Shown: positions 7,588-9,510 of the stretch, in pieces | Position numbering within the stretch: the stretch's first letter is position 1 | How the letters are laid out: the number at the start of each line of letters is the position of its first letter | Assembly (NCBI GenBank): GCA_964519585.1 | Contig: CAZFIO010000083.1 | Coordinates: 1 to 9,510, forward strand | Source of the DNA: CAZFIO01 sp964519585 | GTDB taxonomy: Bacteria; Bacillota; Clostridia; Tissierellales; Tissierellaceae | DNA length: 9,510 nucleotides | Direction: 5' to 3' | Made by a program: the position numbers and the translations under genes | Notes under the pieces: generated by a model | Seen by the model: the letters and a program-made list of their open reading frames with translations, nothing else | Told to the model about the DNA's origin: nothing | Database searches by the model: none

Positions 7588-7595
7588 TCACCTCC
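7588..7595 (-). promoter_or_regulatory. whiA ribosome-binding site inside the NUDIX stop
   Basis: On the minus strand GGAGGTGA is a full match to the anti-Shine-Dalgarno complement. Its last three bases are the TGA stop of the NUDIX gene, and the GGAGG part lies 7 bases from the whiA ATG. Ribosomes ending the NUDIX gene stop on this site, so re-initiation or coupling of WhiA synthesis is likely. Confidence 0.85.
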
Positions 7596-8007
7596 AGCAA
7601 TTACTATCTGTTATATTGATAACCTTACTTATCATTTTCCGTTCATCGTCATACTTGGCTATTCTCATGGCCTTGTTTTTTTGAACAAACATAGCATTTA
7701 CAAAGCCCTCTCTTTTTTTGGGTGCACAGTTCATATTGTTTGTTGTCATAAGAAACCAGTGGACAGTCTTTGATATCATAGTGTTGCCCTTAATATTTTT
7801 ATAATGATAATTGGCTTTTCCTATATATTCTACTATTTCTGCCTTAACTCCCGATTCCTCCATAACTTCTCTTAGGGCAGTTGATTTTAAAGCCTCACCA
7901 GCCTCAACCCTTCCTTTAGGTAAGACCCAGTCACCATTAAACTTCTTTAGCATTAGTATGGCGTTTCCAAAAACAACAAGACCTCCTGCACTTATCTCCT
8001 TATCCAT
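7588..8007 (-). CDS. NUDIX hydrolase
   Basis: A 139-residue NUDIX-fold pyrophosphohydrolase, cytosolic, cleaving a nucleoside diphosphate linked to some other moiety; the substrate cannot be read from the sequence. From ATG 8005-8007 the Nudix box runs from Gly32 to Val54 and fits GX5EX7REUXEEXGU exactly: G-RVEAG-E, then REVMEESGV with the metal-binding Glu pair. It begins MDKEISAGGLVVF, typical of MutT/YvcI-like proteins. A frame extension to TTG at 8020-8022 exists, but GGGAG (8016-8020) lies 8 bases before the ATG and overlaps that TTG, so I choose the ATG. In B. subtilis a NUDIX gene (yvcI) precedes rapZ; here it sits between yvcK and whiA, behind its own likely promoter. The last residues (SNCWR) are encoded by the whiA ribosome-binding site region. 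Confidence 0.92.
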   Translation of the reverse strand: MDKEISAGGLVVFGNAILMLKKFNGDWVLPKGRVEAGEALKSTALREVMEESGVKAEIVEYIGKANYHYKNIKGNTMISKTVHWFLMTTNNMNCAPKKREGFVNAMFVQKNKAMRIAKYDDERKMISKVINITDSNCWR

Positions 8008-8015
8008 ATTACCAG

Positions 8016-8020
8016 CTCCC
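8016..8020 (-). promoter_or_regulatory. Ribosome-binding site deciding the NUDIX start
   Basis: GGGAG on the minus strand, 8 bases before ATG 8005-8007. It overlaps the alternative TTG codon at 8020-8022, which has no site of its own at a good distance. This favours the ATG. Confidence 0.7.
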
Positions 8021-8055
8021 AAGTAATTTATAGGTCAAATACTTATTTTACTTTA

Positions 8056-8061
8056 ATTATA
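8056..8061 (-). promoter_or_regulatory. Possible -10 element before the NUDIX-whiA-HPr-GrdX block
   Basis: An exact TATAAT on the minus strand lies about 50 bases before the NUDIX ATG, in the 147-base gap (8008-8154) downstream of the yvcK terminator. No good -35 is present at 16-18 bases, where only AT-rich sequence is seen, and there is no TG extension. The gap length, the terminator behind it and the exact hexamer support a promoter here, but exact TATAAT also arises by chance in such AT-rich DNA. Apart from this and the terminator I see nothing else in the gap. Confidence 0.4.
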
Positions 8062-8109
8062 CTATATTTTCTAATGAAATTCTTCTATAAATTTGCATGG
8101 TTTCTTATT

Positions 8110-8143
8110 AAAAACTCCTAAAACTAGGGCTAGAATTAGGAGT
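8110..8143 (-). terminator. Intrinsic terminator after yvcK
   Basis: Perfect 8-base arms ACTCCTAA (8114-8121) and TTAGGAGT (8136-8143) enclose a 14-base loop region that itself contains the small palindrome CTAG-GG-CTAG. On the minus strand the hairpin is followed by a run of T (8110-8113) and AT-rich sequence. It starts 12 bases after the yvcK stop and fits a terminator that ends the rapZ-yvcK transcript; read-through cannot be excluded because the T-run is short. Confidence 0.7.
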
Positions 8144-8154
8144 AGCTTTTACAA

Positions 8155-9159
8155 CTAAGAATTTCTATGAAAAATATCCATTATTATTTCACTAAGAGTA
8201 ATATAATCATGTCTTATATAATCATCATATAGGTAGAAAAGTTCCTCTTCAATTATTTGTATGTTTTTTTCTTGCAAGAATTCTATATCATTTTTTCTTA
8301 AAACTACTGGAATTGAGTCCTCAAGTATGTATTCTTCTTTTAGTTCTTCTGGAATGCTTTCTGTATTTACTATAATATAATCTAGGATACCCTCCATACT
8401 ATGGTCTAGCAGTGCCTGGACATGTTCACTTATAGTATAATTATCTGTTTCACCAGGTTGGGTCATAATATTGGAAATATATATTTTTTTTGCCTTAGAA
8501 TCATATAGCTCCTGGCTAACATGGTTTACAAGTAGGTTTGGTATTATAGATGTATAGAGGCTTCCTGGCCCTAAAATAATAATATCAGCCTCTCTTATGG
8601 CCTGGATTCCGTCCTCCAAGGGTTTTGAGTTTACTGGATCAATATATACTCTTTTTATAGGGCTCTTTTGCTTAAGTGCCATTCTAGGAATAAGTGACTC
8701 CCCTTTTATAAGCATACCGTTTTCTAACTCAGCAGAAATTTTCACCTTATCCAGGGTCATAGGTAAGACTTTTCCAGTTATAGCTAGGACATTGGAGGTT
8801 TCCTTAATTGCCATTTCAAAACTTCCATGTATACCATTCATAGCTGCAATAAAGAGATTTCCAAAGTTTTGCCCCTTTAAAATACCTTCGTCAAACCTAT
8901 ATTGAAATAGTTTTTTTAATTTTGGCTCCATATTAGCTAGTGCTATTAGGCAATCCCTGATATCTCCTGGTGGTAGCATACCTAAGTCTTCCCTTAAAAC
9001 TCCTGAACTCCCACCATCATCAGCTACAGTAACTATTGCTGTTATATTTGATGTGTAGAGTTTTAGGCCTCTGAGAAGTATGGATAAGCCAGTCCCACCA
9101 CCTATTACTACTATCTTTGGTTCATCACCGTCATTTATCATTGTCCATCTTCTATCCAT
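8155..9159 (-). CDS. yvcK: YvcK/CofD-like gluconeogenesis factor
   Basis: A 334-residue cytosolic protein of the YvcK family (CofD-like fold). Motifs: GGGTGLS (20-26), TVADDGGSSG (44-53), LPPGDIRDC (62-70), NFGNLFIAAM (98-107), LGPGSLYTSIIPNLL (196-210) and NIMTQPGET (230-238). In B. subtilis YvcK is required for growth on gluconeogenic carbon sources and normal cell shape, and in several Gram-positives it binds UDP-sugars and stimulates GlmS, linking carbon status to peptidoglycan precursor supply; a 2-phospho-L-lactate transferase role (true CofD) is not expected here. ATG 9157-9159 is preceded by GGGGG six bases upstream; a second Met at residue 7 lacks a good site. It follows rapZ by 13 bases, so they form one transcript, and ends before a hairpin terminator. 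Confidence 0.96.
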   Translation of the reverse strand: MDRRWTMINDGDEPKIVVIGGGTGLSILLRGLKLYTSNITAIVTVADDGGSSGVLREDLGMLPPGDIRDCLIALANMEPKLKKLFQYRFDEGILKGQNFGNLFIAAMNGIHGSFEMAIKETSNVLAITGKVLPMTLDKVKISAELENGMLIKGESLIPRMALKQKSPIKRVYIDPVNSKPLEDGIQAIREADIIILGPGSLYTSIIPNLLVNHVSQELYDSKAKKIYISNIMTQPGETDNYTISEHVQALLDHSMEGILDYIIVNTESIPEELKEEYILEDSIPVVLRKNDIEFLQEKNIQIIEEELFYLYDDYIRHDYITLSEIIMDIFHRNS

Positions 9160-9172
9160 ATTAAACCCCCAT

Positions 9173-9510
9173 CTAATTTAACTCTCTATGGTTTACAAGA
9201 ACCTTATGTCCTTTGGATTGTATTAATTTGCCTAGGTGGTTAGCTATTGCTACTGACCTGTGAAATCCTCCTGTACAACCTATTCCCACTATCAATTGTG
9301 TTTTTCCTTCATCTACATAATAGGGTAGAAGAAAGTCTATCATATTGATTGTTTTATTAATAAATATATTTGTTTGAGGCCATTTAAATACGTAGTCTAC
9401 AGTAGCCTTGTTTTCTCCTGATATTTCCTTTAAGTCTGGTATATAGTAGGGGTTTGGTAAAAACCTTACATCAAAAACTAGGTATGCCTCCATTAGGATA
9501 CAGTATTTAA
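9173..9510 (-). CDS. rapZ: RapZ/YvcJ C-terminal part (N-terminus beyond window)
   Basis: The C-terminal 112 or so residues of a RapZ (YvcJ) family nucleotide-binding protein, normally about 285-295 residues. The frame stays open through the right edge: residues before the internal Met at 9491-9493 read KYCIL, lining up with the family's K-Y-G-I-P before the E-A-x-L-V-F-D-V-R-F-L-P-N-P segment, so that Met is not the start. The other hallmark GCTGGFHRSVAIANHL is present, with the usual Lys or Gln before His replaced by Phe. The P-loop ATPase half lies outside the window. In E. coli RapZ controls GlmS through a small RNA; in Bacillota the role is less clear, with nucleotide binding and an effect on competence reported for YvcJ. 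Adjacency to yvcK, 13 bases away, is the standard arrangement. Confidence 0.95.
   Translation of the reverse strand, partial: KYCILMEAYLVFDVRFLPNPYYIPDLKEISGENKATVDYVFKWPQTNIFINKTINMIDFLLPYYVDEGKTQLIVGIGCTGGFHRSVAIANHLGKLIQSKGHKVLVNHRELN

Noticed and set aside
7327..7773. 148-codon open frame on the plus strand
   Set aside because: It lies antisense across whiA and the NUDIX gene, both with clear family motifs, spans their junction, and shows no family motif. The other plus-strand frames (for example 6326-6676, 1787-2065, 8597-8905, 208-432) are rejected for the same reason.
8008..8022. TTG start giving a NUDIX protein five residues longer
   Set aside because: The TTG overlaps the GGGAG site that correctly serves the ATG at 8005-8007, and the extra residues do not belong to the family core.
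9491..9493. ATG as the start of a short 106-residue gene
   Set aside because: The frame is open upstream to the window edge and those residues match RapZ, so this is an internal Met of a cut gene.
1..9510. CRISPR array, insertion sequence, phage genes, tRNA or riboswitch
   Set aside because: No repeated spacer-like units, transposase or phage motifs were seen, and the only gaps over 70 bases (5891-5967 and 8008-8154) are explained by hairpins and a possible promoter.

Overview
This is a compact, gene-dense, AT-rich stretch of a Bacillota chromosome. All ten genes I can support lie on the minus strand, so transcription runs from high to low coordinates. Gene content and order (rapZ, yvcK, a NUDIX gene, whiA, an HPr gene, a GrdX-family gene, dnaE, a 64-residue gene, pfkA, pyk) point to an anaerobic member of the Clostridia. 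The GrdX-family protein suggests a Stickland-type amino-acid fermenter such as the Tissierellales or Peptostreptococcaceae, but that lineage call is inference. I see no mobile element, CRISPR array, rRNA or tRNA.

Layout in transcription order. Block 1 (9510 to about 8107): the C-terminal part of rapZ, cut by the window edge, then yvcK, then a hairpin plus T-run that looks like an intrinsic terminator. Block 2 (8100 to 5931): a 147-base gap with a possible promoter, then a NUDIX hydrolase, whiA, an HPr/Crh-type phosphocarrier and a GrdX-family protein. These four are packed with gaps of 2 to 5 bases, and ribosome-binding sites lie inside the preceding genes. The block ends at a 46-base near-perfect inverted repeat that starts in the grdX stop region. 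Block 3 (5890 to the left edge): dnaE (replicative polymerase alpha subunit), a 64-residue conserved-looking protein, pfkA and pyk (the last lacking its C-terminus at the left edge), with gaps of 19 to 21 bases.

How the genes fit together. PfkA and Pyk carry out two committed steps of glycolysis. In Bacillota, fructose-1,6-bisphosphate made by PfkA stimulates HPr kinase, which phosphorylates Ser46 of HPr/Crh. The HPr here keeps both His15 and Ser46. YvcK and RapZ belong to families linking central carbon status to cell-envelope precursor supply, and WhiA to division and chromosome segregation. The window therefore places carbon sensing, envelope/division control and replication side by side. 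Most of it is ordinary housekeeping. The points deserving a second look are the GrdX-family gene outside any visible glycine reductase cluster, the 64-residue protein, the long inverted repeat, two key-residue changes (PfkA His249 to Tyr, HPr Pro18 to Ser), and an unusual Pyk sequence at the left edge. I do not see a clearly new multi-gene system.
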